64,000 nt of DNA, from contig JAVBOY010000004.1 in NCBI GenBank assembly GCA_031550085.1, positions 1-64,000 on the forward strand. Direction: 5' to 3'. Below, in pieces: positions 43,872 to 52,751 of the stretch; position 1 is the stretch's first letter, and each line of letters opens with the position of its first letter. The position numbers were made by a program, and so were the translations under genes. The stretch comes from UBA4417 sp031550085 (GTDB taxonomy: Bacteria; Bacteroidota; Bacteroidia; Bacteroidales; UBA4417). The notes below the pieces were generated by a model, which was not told where the DNA came from, made no database searches, and saw only the letters and a program-made list of their open reading frames with translations.

Positions 43872-44187
43872 GATGTTTCTTTTTAATGGTTATTCAAAAC
43901 AGGTTATATAAAATAGCTCGTAAAGTTACAGATATTATTTTTTTCGTGTTCCAAAAATTTTCTCAAGATATTTATCTTTTAGGGAATTTATTCCTTCCAA
44001 GGCAGTATTCTATTTTCAGGAATTATTTCATCAGCCCGGAAAGGCAAAGAATCACTTCAATGTTTTCCTGTTGTAGGAAAAGAATAAATGACTTCCCTTG
44101 GGTTAATTAAGCGAATATCGTGCCAATATCAAATGGCGGGAAAAGGTTTTTAAACAATAAAGCTCCGAAATACCGATTAGCAAAGCG
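43872..44187. other. Intergenic region, nothing recognised
   Basis: AT-rich, 316 bases. No gene, RNA or repeat was recognised. TAACTTTA near 43921-43928 (minus strand) is one base from a -7 element for the T9SS gene. Confidence 0.4.
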
Positions 44188-44679
44188 CTAGTAAAGATCT
44201 AAAAATTCATAGGTATTGGTGGTCCAATCCATAAACCGCATAAAACCGGTATTTGATACGATTAAGGAGGCCGTGTTGACCAAAGGATGGAAACTCAGTC
44301 TGGGAGATTTTTTTAACTGGTCATCCAAAAAAACATGTACATGGTGTTCCGCATCGTTGATCAGGCCGAAAGGCGTAACGGAACCGGGTTTCACGCCCAA
44401 ATATTTTTCCATGCGCTGTTCGGAGGCAAAGCTGATTTTACCCTGTTTCAGGCGTTTTTCCAAATCATGAATATCCAGGTTTTGCAACGCATTCAAGATC
44501 ACCAAATAATGCCGGTTCCCTTTGTGGTTCCGAAAAAACAAATTCTTGCAGTGCGTCGCCTCTTCGGGATTCCAAAATTTCATAACGTCCTCAATAGTGG
44601 GCGCCGGCGGGTGTTCCACATATTTAAAAGGAACCTGTAATTGTTCCAACAGTTCATACAGGCGAGGGTTTCCTTGCAT
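44188..44679 (-). CDS. Prolyl-tRNA editing-like protein (PrdX/YbaK family)
   Basis: A 163-residue cytoplasmic protein. The ATG at 44679 (MQGNPRLYELL) is chosen; the frame continues to a TTG at 44703 inside a hairpin. It has the YbaK/ProX fold pattern: YVEHPPAPTIEDVMKFW, HCKNLFFRNHKGNRHYLVIL (the KNLF and LVIL strands), FASEQRMEKYLGVKPGSVTPFGL (the GSVTPFG active-site loop) and a final STGFM-like stretch. These free-standing enzymes cleave Ala mischarged on tRNA-Pro. Annotations often call them prolyl-tRNA synthetase associated domain proteins. No proS gene is nearby. Confidence 0.88.
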   Translation of the reverse strand: MQGNPRLYELLEQLQVPFKYVEHPPAPTIEDVMKFWNPEEATHCKNLFFRNHKGNRHYLVILNALQNLDIHDLEKRLKQGKISFASEQRMEKYLGVKPGSVTPFGLINDAEHHVHVFLDDQLKKSPRLSFHPLVNTASLIVSNTGFMRFMDWTTNTYEFLDLY

Positions 44680-44696
44680 TTTTTCTTTATTTACCA

Positions 44697-44745
44697 AAAT
44701 CAAAAAGTGAAACGCAAACGGTTTTACGGATCACGTTTCACTTTC
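44697..44745 (-). terminator. Hairpin after the haem-type TonB receptor gene
   Basis: On the minus strand, AAAGTGAAACG pairs with CGTTTCACTTT and is followed by TTGATTTTGG. It ends the receptor gene but also falls inside the predicted 5' leader of the tRNA-editing gene. Confidence 0.65.
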
Positions 44746-44752
44746 CGGGATG

Positions 44753-44760
44753 CAAAGCTA
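44753..44760 (-). promoter_or_regulatory. -7 element before the tRNA-editing gene
   Basis: TAGCTTTG on the minus strand fits TAnnTTTG and directly follows the TonB receptor stop codon. No TTTG -33 box. Confidence 0.45.
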
Positions 44761-47172
44761 CTAATTTCCAAAATTACTCCGCAGCGAAACGGTTATATTC
44801 CGTCCCGGAGCGCTGATGCCGCTCGCAAAAACCCGGTAATGGGTATCCAGAATGTTTTCGATTCCTGCCTGCACGGAAAGCAAGCGGTGCAAACGCATGC
44901 CGGCACGAAGGTTCAACGTCATCCAGGCCGGCGTTCCGTCAGCCGTAGCATAAGTCAGGTTGTCCTCGCCCGACGGGCTGTAATCTTTCAGGCGTTTCCA
45001 GCCGTTGTAACGCATATAAAGTTCGCTCCAAAATTTCTTTTGTTCAAACTTTACGGAAGTCAGTCCGATAACGGGAGGAATGTGGTCCATCGGAACATCC
45101 GATGAAGTGACCCTGCCGTAAGTATACGTCAGATTGCTGCAAACGCTCCATGCCGGCGTAATTTGTGCGGCCAGTCCGGCCTGAATTCCGGTTGTATAAG
45201 CTTTGGCTGCATTTACATTGGCTTGCACGGCACACAATGTTCCGTTGTATACAATGGAATCTTGCCCGTTAAACGTAAAAGGAGCCGTCACAATGGCTTG
45301 GTCCAAATAACAATAAAATCCGGTGCATTCGATTTTTAAAAAGTCGGAGAATGCTTTTCCGATCGTTATTTCTCCACTATAAGCATTTTCCGGTTTCAAA
45401 TCAGGATTGGGAACCATCACGGCTCCGGTAACGGTTTCGTTCAGTTTCCCCAAATCATCCACATTGGGCGCCCGGAAACCCGATGCCAAATTAAACGCCA
45501 GATGCCATTTGTTTTCCGTATTGTAAACCAATCCCAGGCTTCCGTTCAGCGCCGTGTTTTTCTCAATGATTTGCTTATCGAAAGGGAATTCCATCATGGC
45601 CATCATTTCGTCCGAGTAATTGGCATTCAAATAGATGTAACTAAGCCGTATCCCCTGCAAAAACGTAAGCCGCGGTGTCAGTTGCCAGTTGTTTGTAGCG
45701 TAAGCAGCCAAATTGCTCATGTGATCGCCCCCATCGGGATACCGGGTAATGCCGGGTGTAATCGCGCCCGTGTTGATGTTTTCACTATACGCTTTTGACC
45801 TGACATAATTGTACACGGCTTCCGCTCCATAGTGCAGCACATCATTTTTCCGTATGTTTTTCTCCAGGTCTAAATTCATGGAGAAGACATCCACGGTTTC
45901 TTCCTGATGGTCGCGTCCCGATTTTTGGAACTTGCGCTGGATGCGGTCTTCCGATATGTTTTGCCATGCAACGGTTGCTGTAAATTTGTCGTAAAGCAAT
46001 GTCGGATCGGTAAGGACACTTTGCAGGGAAACCAAACTCCGGAATTGCGGCCCGTAATACCATTCGGCAAATTTGGGCAGGTTTCCGCTGAGTAATGTCA
46101 GGCGGTCATAGCGCGGAATATCGCTGCTGTTGGATAGTTGCATGTTCAGCAGGAACGAATAGCCGGCTTTGGGTTTAAAAAGGAATTTCCCCAACAAATC
46201 GTATTGCGAATAGCCCGTATTTTTTTGGATCAACGGATCGGGATTGGCAAACATGCTGTCTCTGCCGTTTACCCGCTCAGTGTAGAACAAACATTTTCCC
46301 CAGTCGCCGTATTTCGACGGGCGGTTGGCGCCTTCGCGCAAATCGCCGATGTTTTTATAGGACGCGCTTACAAAAGCGGCCCATTTCTGCATTCCATAGT
46401 TCAACGATACATTGCCCGCCATTTCATGGGCTGCCGAAGCATATTTTACCGAAGCATTGCCCCCGATCGCTGCTTTTGAATCAGCGCTCAAGCGGGGCGA
46501 ACGGGTATAAAAGTGCATGACTCCACCCAAGGCATCGCTTCCATATACCACGGAACCGGGGCCATACGCCACTTCCACCCGCTCCAGATTGCCCGGATCG
46601 AGCGTGATGCTGTTTTGCAAATGCCCGGCCCGGTAAATGGCGTTGTTCATCCGCACGCCATCCACGACCAATAGGACACGGTTGCTTTCCATGCCGCGAA
46701 GCACCGGGCTTCCTCCGCCAAGCTGGCTGGTCTGCACAAATACATTGCCGGTTTGGGCCAATAATTCGGCAGCATTCTGAGGTGTTGCTTCTTCAATTTG
46801 GGTCTTCGAAAGAATATCAACACGCGAAGCGAGCTTGGTTTTGTCTTCTTCCGTCCGGTTTACCGAAAGCACCATTTCATCAAGCGTGATGACCGAGCGG
46901 ATCAAGTATATTTTAGGTGTTTGCCGCAAATCGCCGGCTGCAACGTGGAGGGTTTTATATCCCAGATGGGAAATGGTTAATTGATCGGCCGGATTGAAAA
47001 CGCTTAGTTCAAAGTACCCTTTGGAGTCCGTTACCACTTGTTTGGTTAAGGTTTGGTTTTTAACCGAAACGTTGGCCAGCGGTTGTTTTTGAGCTTGGTC
47101 GACAATTTCTATCTTTTGGGAAAAAGAAAGGAGGGAAAGGAGCGAAAAGATCAGTGATAAAAATGTTTTCAT
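44761..47172 (-). CDS. TonB-dependent receptor, haem/haemoglobin type
   Basis: An 803-residue outer-membrane receptor. Signal peptide 1-18 (LLSFSQ), a carboxypeptidase-regulatory-like domain (about 20-100; VDQAQKQPLANVSVKN, LTISHLGYKTLHV), a plug domain (about 125-230) with VLRGMESNRVLLVVDGVRMN and VEVAYGPGSVVYGSDALGGV, then a 22-strand barrel ending in a Phe-containing strand (ITVSLRSNFGN). The NNAIYRAGHLQNSITLDP segment of the plug is close to haem/haemoglobin receptors such as HmuR, so haem or a similar iron source is a fair guess. No HmuY-like partner is adjacent. The -7 element TACATTTG (47199-47192) lies 20 bases upstream. Confidence 0.88.
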   Translation of the reverse strand: MKTFLSLIFSLLSLLSFSQKIEIVDQAQKQPLANVSVKNQTLTKQVVTDSKGYFELSVFNPADQLTISHLGYKTLHVAAGDLRQTPKIYLIRSVITLDEMVLSVNRTEEDKTKLASRVDILSKTQIEEATPQNAAELLAQTGNVFVQTSQLGGGSPVLRGMESNRVLLVVDGVRMNNAIYRAGHLQNSITLDPGNLERVEVAYGPGSVVYGSDALGGVMHFYTRSPRLSADSKAAIGGNASVKYASAAHEMAGNVSLNYGMQKWAAFVSASYKNIGDLREGANRPSKYGDWGKCLFYTERVNGRDSMFANPDPLIQKNTGYSQYDLLGKFLFKPKAGYSFLLNMQLSNSSDIPRYDRLTLLSGNLPKFAEWYYGPQFRSLVSLQSVLTDPTLLYDKFTATVAWQNISEDRIQRKFQKSGRDHQEETVDVFSMNLDLEKNIRKNDVLHYGAEAVYNYVRSKAYSENINTGAITPGITRYPDGGDHMSNLAAYATNNWQLTPRLTFLQGIRLSYIYLNANYSDEMMAMMEFPFDKQIIEKNTALNGSLGLVYNTENKWHLAFNLASGFRAPNVDDLGKLNETVTGAVMVPNPDLKPENAYSGEITIGKAFSDFLKIECTGFYCYLDQAIVTAPFTFNGQDSIVYNGTLCAVQANVNAAKAYTTGIQAGLAAQITPAWSVCSNLTYTYGRVTSSDVPMDHIPPVIGLTSVKFEQKKFWSELYMRYNGWKRLKDYSPSGEDNLTYATADGTPAWMTLNLRAGMRLHRLLSVQAGIENILDTHYRVFASGISAPGRNITVSLRSNFGN

Positions 47173-47191
47173 AATTATATTTTGAAGTTGC

Positions 47192-47199
47192 CAAATGTA
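47192..47199 (-). promoter_or_regulatory. -7 element of the TonB receptor gene
   Basis: TACATTTG fits TAnnTTTG on the minus strand, 20 nt before the ATG. No TTTG at -33; no clear Fur site was seen. Confidence 0.45.
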
Positions 47200-47485
47200 A
47201 AAAAAGTTTAATTCTTTGATTCTTCCCTTCCGTTTGTTTTCGGGATTGAAGGATCGTTTTTAAGAAATTTTCTTTTTTGTAAACGGATACGTTTCGATAG
47301 CCGGATTTATTAGTTTACTCAAAATATCATTTATGGATTGATACTTTTGTCTTTGTCCGCCTTGCCTGGCCTTTTCCCATTCTCTGCTTTTCAGGCATAA
47401 ATTATCCGGTATCATTTTTTATCTTTGTGCGGAATTTCAAACCGGTGTAAACCGTAAATTATTAAACTATAAATCTTTAAGATAC
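47200..47485 (+). promoter_or_regulatory. Spacer with the gcvP -7 element
   Basis: TATCTTTG at 47420-47427 fits TAnnTTTG and lies 58 nt before the gcvP ATG. No -33 TTTG. No gene and no glycine-riboswitch-like fold was recognised in the remainder. Confidence 0.45.
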
Positions 47486-50365
47486 ATGATTTCCAATAAC
47501 TTTATCAAACGCCACAACGGGCCTTCGGCTTCCGATTTGGATAAAATGTTTAAAACCATCGGGGTTAATTCTTTGGATCAATTGATTGATGAAACGGTAC
47601 CTGCTTCCATCCGTTTGAAAAAGCCTTTGAATTTATCCAAAGGCATGAACGAACTGGAATTTTTTACCCACCTCAAAGCCCTGGCTTCAAAAAATAAACT
47701 GTACAAAACCTTTATCGGACAAGGTTATTACCATACGATCACACCGGGCGTGATTACCCGCAATATATTGGAAAATCCGGGCTGGTACACTTCGTACACG
47801 CCTTATCAGGCCGAGATTTCACAAGGGCGTTTGGAAGCGTTGCTGATTTACCAAACTGCCGTTAGCGATCTCACAGGAATGCCCATTGCCAACGCATCGC
47901 TTTTGGATGAAGCTACCGCCGCTTCCGAAGCCATGATTATGTTGTTCAATGCCCGCAACCGCGACCAGGTAAAAAACAATGCGAATTGTTTCCTGGTATC
48001 AGAAAATGTATTTGCCCAAACTTGCGATGTGCTAAAAACCCGCGCTGTTCCGCTGGGAATTGAGTTAAAATTTGTTCCGAACAATGAATTTGTATTGGAT
48101 GATAAAGCTTTTGGCTTGCTGGTACAATATCCGGACAATAAAGGACAAGTCAACGATTTTGCTTCGCTTACCGCAAAAGCGCACGAAAAAAGTATTGGCG
48201 TTGCCGTGGCATCCGATTTGATGAGTTTGGCGATGCTGACTCCTCCAGGCGAATGGGGCGCCGATGTGGTATTGGGTTCATCACAACGTTTTGGCGTACC
48301 GATGGCTTGGGGCGGCCCTCATGCCGGTTTCTTCGCCACCAAGGAAGATTACAAACGCTTTATTCCCGGACGCATCATCGGCGTTTCGCAAGATGCCGCC
48401 GGAAACCGTGCCTTGCGTATGGCTTTGCAAACCCGCGAACAACATATCAAACGCGAACGCGCTACATCCAACATCTGTACGGCTCAAGCCTTGTTAGCCA
48501 TTATGGCCGGTATGTATGCCGTGTATCATGGTCCCGAAGGTATTAAAGCCATTGCCCGAAATATCAATATTTTAACCGGCGTTCTGGCGCAAGAAGTGGT
48601 AAAATACGGGTACAAACAACTAAATGCAAACTTCTTCGATACGGTTTGCATTGAAATTCCCAATACAACTTCCGTTGAAAAGATCAAAGCGTTGGCGTTG
48701 GAAAGTCAGGTAAATTTCAACTATATCGATTCCAAAACCATCGGTATCAGCATCGACGAAACCACGCCATTGGAAGATGTCAATTTGATCCTTAGCATTT
48801 TTGCAAAAGCAAACAACCAAAACTTTACCACTTTTGTGTGTGATAAAGAAAAATACGGGCAAATCAAAACCTTTTCTGATTCGTTTGTACGCAAATCGCC
48901 CTTTATGACCGAGCAGGTTTTCAATACCTACCATTCGGAAACGGAAATGATGCGTTTCTTAACCAAACTGGAAAACCGCGATTTGGCCTTGAACCGTTCC
49001 ATGATCCCGTTGGGTTCCTGCACCATGAAACTGAATGCCGCCACCGAATTGTTCCATTTAAGCTGGCCCGAATTCGGCGCTTTGCATCCGTTTGTTCCCG
49101 CAGATCAAGCACAAGGTTATTACGAATTGATTGAAGGGCTGGAAAAAGACCTTTGTGAAATCACCGGATTCTCGGCAATTTCGTTCCAACCCAATTCGGG
49201 CGCTTCGGGCGAATACGCCGGTTTGCTGGTGATTCGCGCTTACCACGAAAGCAAAGGCAACGCCAACCGCAATATTTGTTTGATTCCGGCTTCGGCCCAC
49301 GGAACCAATCCGGCTTCGGCAGCGATGGCAGGCATGCAAGTGGTGGTCGTGAAAACCGATGAAAACGGCAACATCGATACCAACGACCTGAACGAGAAAG
49401 CCATAAAGCACCGCGACAACCTGGCTTGCTTGATGGTTACCTACCCGTCAACCCATGGAATTTTTGAAGAAAATATCCTGGAAGTGGTGAAAATTGTGCA
49501 CGACAACGGCGGACAGGTTTATATGGACGGCGCCAATATGAACGCGCAAGTGGGTTTGACCAATCCGGCTACGATTTTTGCGGATGTTTGCCACTTGAAT
49601 TTGCACAAAACTTTTGCCATTCCTCATGGCGGCGGCGGCCCCGGCGTAGGCCCCATCGGCGTGGCCGGACATTTGAAACCGTTCCTGCCCGGACACAGCG
49701 TGGTAAAATGTGGCGGCGAAAAAGCGATTCATGCCGTTTCGGCAGCGCCGTTCGGCAGCCCGTTTATTTTGCCCATTTCGTATGCTTACATTAAATTGTT
49801 GGGCGGCGAAGGGTTGACTGAAGCGACCCGATATGCCATTTTGAATGCTAACTACTTGAAATCCGCTTTAGAAGGGCATTACAAAATTTTGTATGCCGGC
49901 AGCAAAGGCCGCGTGGCACACGAAATGATTCTGGATTGCAACCAGTTTTTGAAAACGGTGAATTTGCCTGTGATCGAATTGGCTAAACGTTTGATGGATT
50001 ATGGTTTCCATGCTCCTACGGTGGCATTTCCCGTTATCGGCACCTTGATGGTAGAACCTACCGAAAGCGAGCCGCTAAATGAACTTGACCGTTTTATTAC
50101 TGCGATGATTTCCATCCGGGCCGAAATTGCCGATATCGAAAACGGCAAAGCCGATAAAGATATCAATGTGATTAAAAAAGCGCCTCATACCATTGAAATG
50201 CTTACGGCTGGGGAATGGAGCTTGCCGTATTCGCGCGAAAAAGCGGCGTTCCCGGTTCCCATGAGCAAAGCCGATAAGTATTGGCCGAGCGTAACCCGCA
50301 TTGACGATGCTTACGGCGACCGTAATTTGATTTGTACCTGCGGGTCGACGGCGGATTGTATGTAA
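47486..50365 (+). CDS. gcvP: Glycine dehydrogenase (decarboxylating), P protein
   Basis: A 959-residue PLP enzyme that decarboxylates glycine and passes the methylamine group to the lipoyl arm of GcvH. It is the fused form, with an N-terminal half (FIKRHNGPS start, FIGQGYYHTITPGVI near 75-90, SSQRFGVPMAWGGPHAGFFA) and a C-terminal half carrying the PLP Lys in NLHKTFAIPHGGGGPGVGPI (about 704-723). PNSGASGEYAGL and SAHGTNPASA are further signatures. Length is full. The gcvT and gcvH genes are not adjacent, which is common in Bacteroidota. A strong terminator follows. Confidence 0.96.
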   Translation: MISNNFIKRHNGPSASDLDKMFKTIGVNSLDQLIDETVPASIRLKKPLNLSKGMNELEFFTHLKALASKNKLYKTFIGQGYYHTITPGVITRNILENPGWYTSYTPYQAEISQGRLEALLIYQTAVSDLTGMPIANASLLDEATAASEAMIMLFNARNRDQVKNNANCFLVSENVFAQTCDVLKTRAVPLGIELKFVPNNEFVLDDKAFGLLVQYPDNKGQVNDFASLTAKAHEKSIGVAVASDLMSLAMLTPPGEWGADVVLGSSQRFGVPMAWGGPHAGFFATKEDYKRFIPGRIIGVSQDAAGNRALRMALQTREQHIKRERATSNICTAQALLAIMAGMYAVYHGPEGIKAIARNINILTGVLAQEVVKYGYKQLNANFFDTVCIEIPNTTSVEKIKALALESQVNFNYIDSKTIGISIDETTPLEDVNLILSIFAKANNQNFTTFVCDKEKYGQIKTFSDSFVRKSPFMTEQVFNTYHSETEMMRFLTKLENRDLALNRSMIPLGSCTMKLNAATELFHLSWPEFGALHPFVPADQAQGYYELIEGLEKDLCEITGFSAISFQPNSGASGEYAGLLVIRAYHESKGNANRNICLIPASAHGTNPASAAMAGMQVVVVKTDENGNIDTNDLNEKAIKHRDNLACLMVTYPSTHGIFEENILEVVKIVHDNGGQVYMDGANMNAQVGLTNPATIFADVCHLNLHKTFAIPHGGGGPGVGPIGVAGHLKPFLPGHSVVKCGGEKAIHAVSAAPFGSPFILPISYAYIKLLGGEGLTEATRYAILNANYLKSALEGHYKILYAGSKGRVAHEMILDCNQFLKTVNLPVIELAKRLMDYGFHAPTVAFPVIGTLMVEPTESEPLNELDRFITAMISIRAEIADIENGKADKDINVIKKAPHTIEMLTAGEWSLPYSREKAAFPVPMSKADKYWPSVTRIDDAYGDRNLICTCGSTADCM

Positions 50366-50458
50366 AGGGCCTCCCCTAACCCCTCCAAAGGAGGGGAACT
50401 TGCCAACCATAGAATAATTATAAGACGAAGAGGGGGGACCAAACAAAAAAGAACGTTC
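50366..50458. repeat. GGAGG-type palindromic repeat after gcvP
   Basis: CCTCCCCTAACCCCTCCAAA followed by GGAGGGGAA forms an imperfect palindrome directly after the stop codon. AGGGGGGACC follows at 50430. This is related in style to the elements beside the DUF559 and cysteine-cluster genes. Confidence 0.5.
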
Positions 50459-50488
50459 GACGGCGGCAAAGCCGCCGTCGTTTTTTTA
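50459..50488 (+). terminator. Strong terminator of gcvP
   Basis: GACGGCGGC, AAA loop, GCCGCCGTC, then GTTTTTTTATTTT. A 9-bp GC-rich stem with a T run. Confidence 0.9.
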
Positions 50489-50618
50489 TTTTAGCAAGTT
50501 CAACTTGTCAGTGATAAAACGCTTAAGGTAAAACCTTAACCTGACGTTTTTTTTTATTGCCGTTATTTTATTCCGGTAAATTCTATTTGTCCATTGGAAA
50601 AGATCTGTTCCTTTTACC

Positions 50619-50681
50619 AAAAAGGGGCTGATCTTTTGTGCAAAAGGGGCTGATCTTTTTCCAAAAAGATCAGCCCCTTTT
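50619..50681. repeat. Two direct and one inverted copy of an 18-19 base unit
   Basis: AAAAGGGGCTGATCTTTT occurs at 50619-50637 and 50642-50660, and inverted at 50663-50681. Copies 2 and 3 form a perfect 19-bp hairpin with a CC loop; copy 1 could pair with copy 3 instead. The rest of 50489-50882 shows no gene; a weak TTAAGGT/ACCTTAA hairpin with a T run lies near 50523-50556. Confidence 0.8.
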
Positions 50682-50882
50682 CAAGTGCCTCTGTAACGCT
50701 TATTTCATAGGCATTACAGGGCAGCACTATTTTATTGTTTTAAGCTGTGTTTTTACCTTAGGTTTGTATTGTTTTGCAAGCTTCGCTTGTTTCAATATAA
50801 GGGTTGAGAGAAAACCGTTTCCGAACAGGGCGTTTTAAATCCGGGTCATTTTTGTGTGTATCTTTACTTTTTTATATCCCGT

Positions 50883-51704
50883 ATGAAAACAACTTTTGTA
50901 AGTTTTGCCCTTTTATTTGTCTTGTTGATAAATTCATTTGCTCAAGACGCACCCAAACATACGGCGAGCAAGAATGTCCGGATTATTTCGGAAGATTTTT
51001 ATATGCCGCAATTGGGAAAAAACCGCCGGATTTGGGCGTACCTCCCGGAAGATTACCGAACGAATACGTCAAAAAAATATCCGGTGTTGTATATGCACGA
51101 CGGACAAAACTTGTTCGATGCCGCGACTGCCCCGTTCGGGGAATGGGGAATCGACGAACTATTAGATTCCATTGGCTTGGGAAAAATGGAGTTGATTGTC
51201 ATCGGTATTGATCACGGTGGCGACAGCCGCCTGACGGAATACAATGCGTACGACAATGAGCAGTTTGGGAAAGGGCTAGGAAATTTGTATTCCGATTTTT
51301 TAGTAAAAACCTTAAAGCCCTATATTGACCTGAATTACCGGACGCTGCCTGGTGCGAAGCATACGTTTATCGCCGGTAGTTCGATGGGCGGATTGATTTC
51401 GTTGACGACCGTGATGCGTTATCCCAAAACATTCGGTGTGGCCGGTATCTTCTCTCCTGCTTTTTGGACAGCTCCCGGTTTAAGCGAGGATGTAAAAAAG
51501 CTTCCCAAATCGTTAAAGATCCGCTTATTTTTCTATATGGGCGGAACCGAAGGAGCGCAAATGGTTCAGGATATGTACACGATTGAAAAATTGATCACCC
51601 GGCGAACGCATTGCAACACCAACGTCGTTTTTTGGCAAGATGGCAAACACAATGAAGCGACCTGGCACAAAGTTTTTCCCTTATTTTTGGAATATCTTTT
51701 TTGA
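50883..51704 (+). CDS. Secreted alpha/beta-hydrolase esterase (esterase D / enterochelin esterase type)
   Basis: A 273-residue exported hydrolase. The ATG at 50883 gives a signal peptide (TFVSFALLFVLLINSFAQ); an upstream in-frame ATG at 50856 would add nine residues before it. The nucleophile is S167 in GSSMGG (165-170). The acid is probably in the MGGTEGAQ region and the His in HNEATWHKVFP near the C-terminus. MHDGQNLFD (71-79) and the long GIDHGGDSRLTEY are typical of the Fes/esterase D (PF00756) family. The substrate could be acylated sugars, feruloyl esters or siderophore esters; context does not decide. Confidence 0.87.
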   Translation: MKTTFVSFALLFVLLINSFAQDAPKHTASKNVRIISEDFYMPQLGKNRRIWAYLPEDYRTNTSKKYPVLYMHDGQNLFDAATAPFGEWGIDELLDSIGLGKMELIVIGIDHGGDSRLTEYNAYDNEQFGKGLGNLYSDFLVKTLKPYIDLNYRTLPGAKHTFIAGSSMGGLISLTTVMRYPKTFGVAGIFSPAFWTAPGLSEDVKKLPKSLKIRLFFYMGGTEGAQMVQDMYTIEKLITRRTHCNTNVVFWQDGKHNEATWHKVFPLFLEYLF

Positions 51705-51714
51705 ATGGCTTCCA

Positions 51715-51739
51715 TCAAAAAAGCCCCATAAAGGGGCTT
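51715..51739 (-). terminator. Terminator of the greA-HIT unit
   Basis: On the minus strand, AAGCCCC pairs with GGGGCTT around TTTAT, followed by TTTTGATGG. It lies about 35 bases after the HIT stop. Confidence 0.7.
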
Positions 51740-51774
51740 GAGGATCAAAAGATACTGCTGTCGAAGCAGATTCT

Positions 51775-52173
51775 TTACACAAATTCTTTGGCAATCTTCC
51801 GGGCAACTGATTGCAATACTTCGGGTTGCAACTTGAGTTTTTCCTTTTGAAAATCAATGTCCTTCATGGTATTCATCGGAACCAAATGGATGTGGGCATG
51901 AGGAACTTCAAGGCCGATCACGGCAACTCCCACTTTGCCACAGGGAATCGCCTTTTTCAAGGCAATGGCAACCTTTTGAGAGAATGCCCAAAATGCTTTA
52001 AACATTTCGGGGTCCATATCAAAGATGTAATCGACCTCCCGTTTGGGTATCACCAACACATGCCCGATGGCAATGGGATTGATATCCAGGAATGCAAAAA
52101 AATCTTCCGACTCGGCTACTTTATAGGATGGGATTTCTCCGGAAGCTATTCGTGAAAATATCGAAGCCATCAT
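51775..52173 (-). CDS. HIT family nucleotide-binding protein
   Basis: A 132-residue protein of the histidine triad superfamily, which hydrolyses or transfers nucleotidyl groups from purine mono- and dinucleotides. IFSRIASGEIPSYKV (5-19) and GHVLVIPKREVDYIFD (37-52) are family hallmarks. The triad is H92, H94 and H96 in PHAHIHLVPM, with H92 and following residues forming the alpha-phosphate site. Two ATGs in a row start the gene. It begins 5 bases after the greA stop on the same strand; the greA-HIT pair is a common Bacteroidota operon. Confidence 0.94.
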   Translation of the reverse strand: MMASIFSRIASGEIPSYKVAESEDFFAFLDINPIAIGHVLVIPKREVDYIFDMDPEMFKAFWAFSQKVAIALKKAIPCGKVGVAVIGLEVPHAHIHLVPMNTMKDIDFQKEKLKLQPEVLQSVARKIAKEFV

Positions 52174-52178
52174 TTTAT

Positions 52179-52655
52179 TTATTTAAAAGAAATTTCGAGG
52201 ATTTCCAGCGCGATCTTCCCGGCAGGAATTGTAATTTCAACCGCTTCCCCCACAGACCTGCCCAATATGCCTTGTGCGATGGGAGATGTTACGGATATTT
52301 TCCCGGCTTTCAGATCCGCTTCATTTTCAGGCACTAATTTATAAGTAACAACCGCTTGGGTTTTCAAGTTTTTCAGCTTGACCGTCGATAATATAAGAAC
52401 CTTGGAGGTATCGAGTTTCGACTCATCAATCAGGCGCGCACTCTGAATTACTTCTTGAAGCTTCGAAATGCGCAATTCCAATAACCCCTGAGCTGTTTTT
52501 GCCGCATCATATTCGGCATTTTCCGAAAGATCCCCTTTGTCTCGAGCTTCGGCTATCTGTTGCGAAATATGCGGACGTTCAACCGAAATTAATTGCTGTA
52601 ATTCTTTTTTCAGTTGTTCCAGACCTTCTTTGGTGTAATAACGTTTCTCTGCCAT
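52179..52655 (-). CDS. greA: Transcription elongation factor GreA
   Basis: A 158-residue factor that enters the RNA polymerase secondary channel and stimulates cleavage of backtracked RNA. It starts YYTKEGLEQLKKELQQL, and the coiled-coil tip carries the acidic pair in DKGDLSENAEYDAAK (about 44-58; D and E of LSENAEY). The C-terminal FKBP-like domain has SVTSPIAQGILGRSVGEAVEI (about 120-140) and IPAGKIALEILEISF. Length is normal. It is the first gene of the greA-HIT unit. Confidence 0.96.
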   Translation of the reverse strand: MAEKRYYTKEGLEQLKKELQQLISVERPHISQQIAEARDKGDLSENAEYDAAKTAQGLLELRISKLQEVIQSARLIDESKLDTSKVLILSTVKLKNLKTQAVVTYKLVPENEADLKAGKISVTSPIAQGILGRSVGEAVEITIPAGKIALEILEISFK

Positions 52656-52680
52656 GGCTTATTTAATTTTAGACAAATAA

Positions 52681-52717
52681 AGAGAAAAGAACCTTCCCAA
52701 AGGAAGGTCCTTTTCTG
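52681..52717 (-). terminator. Terminator of the TonB-T9SS-PorV-like operon
   Basis: On the minus strand, GACCTTCC pairs with GGAAGGTTC around TTTG, followed by TTTTCTCTTT. It separates the operon from greA. Confidence 0.8.
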
Positions 52718-52751
52718 TTATACGCAAATTTACAATTTTATGCTGCTTCTG

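Noticed and set aside
47200..47485. Possible glycine riboswitch before gcvP
   Set aside because: No tandem aptamer-like fold or conserved GGAGAG words were found.
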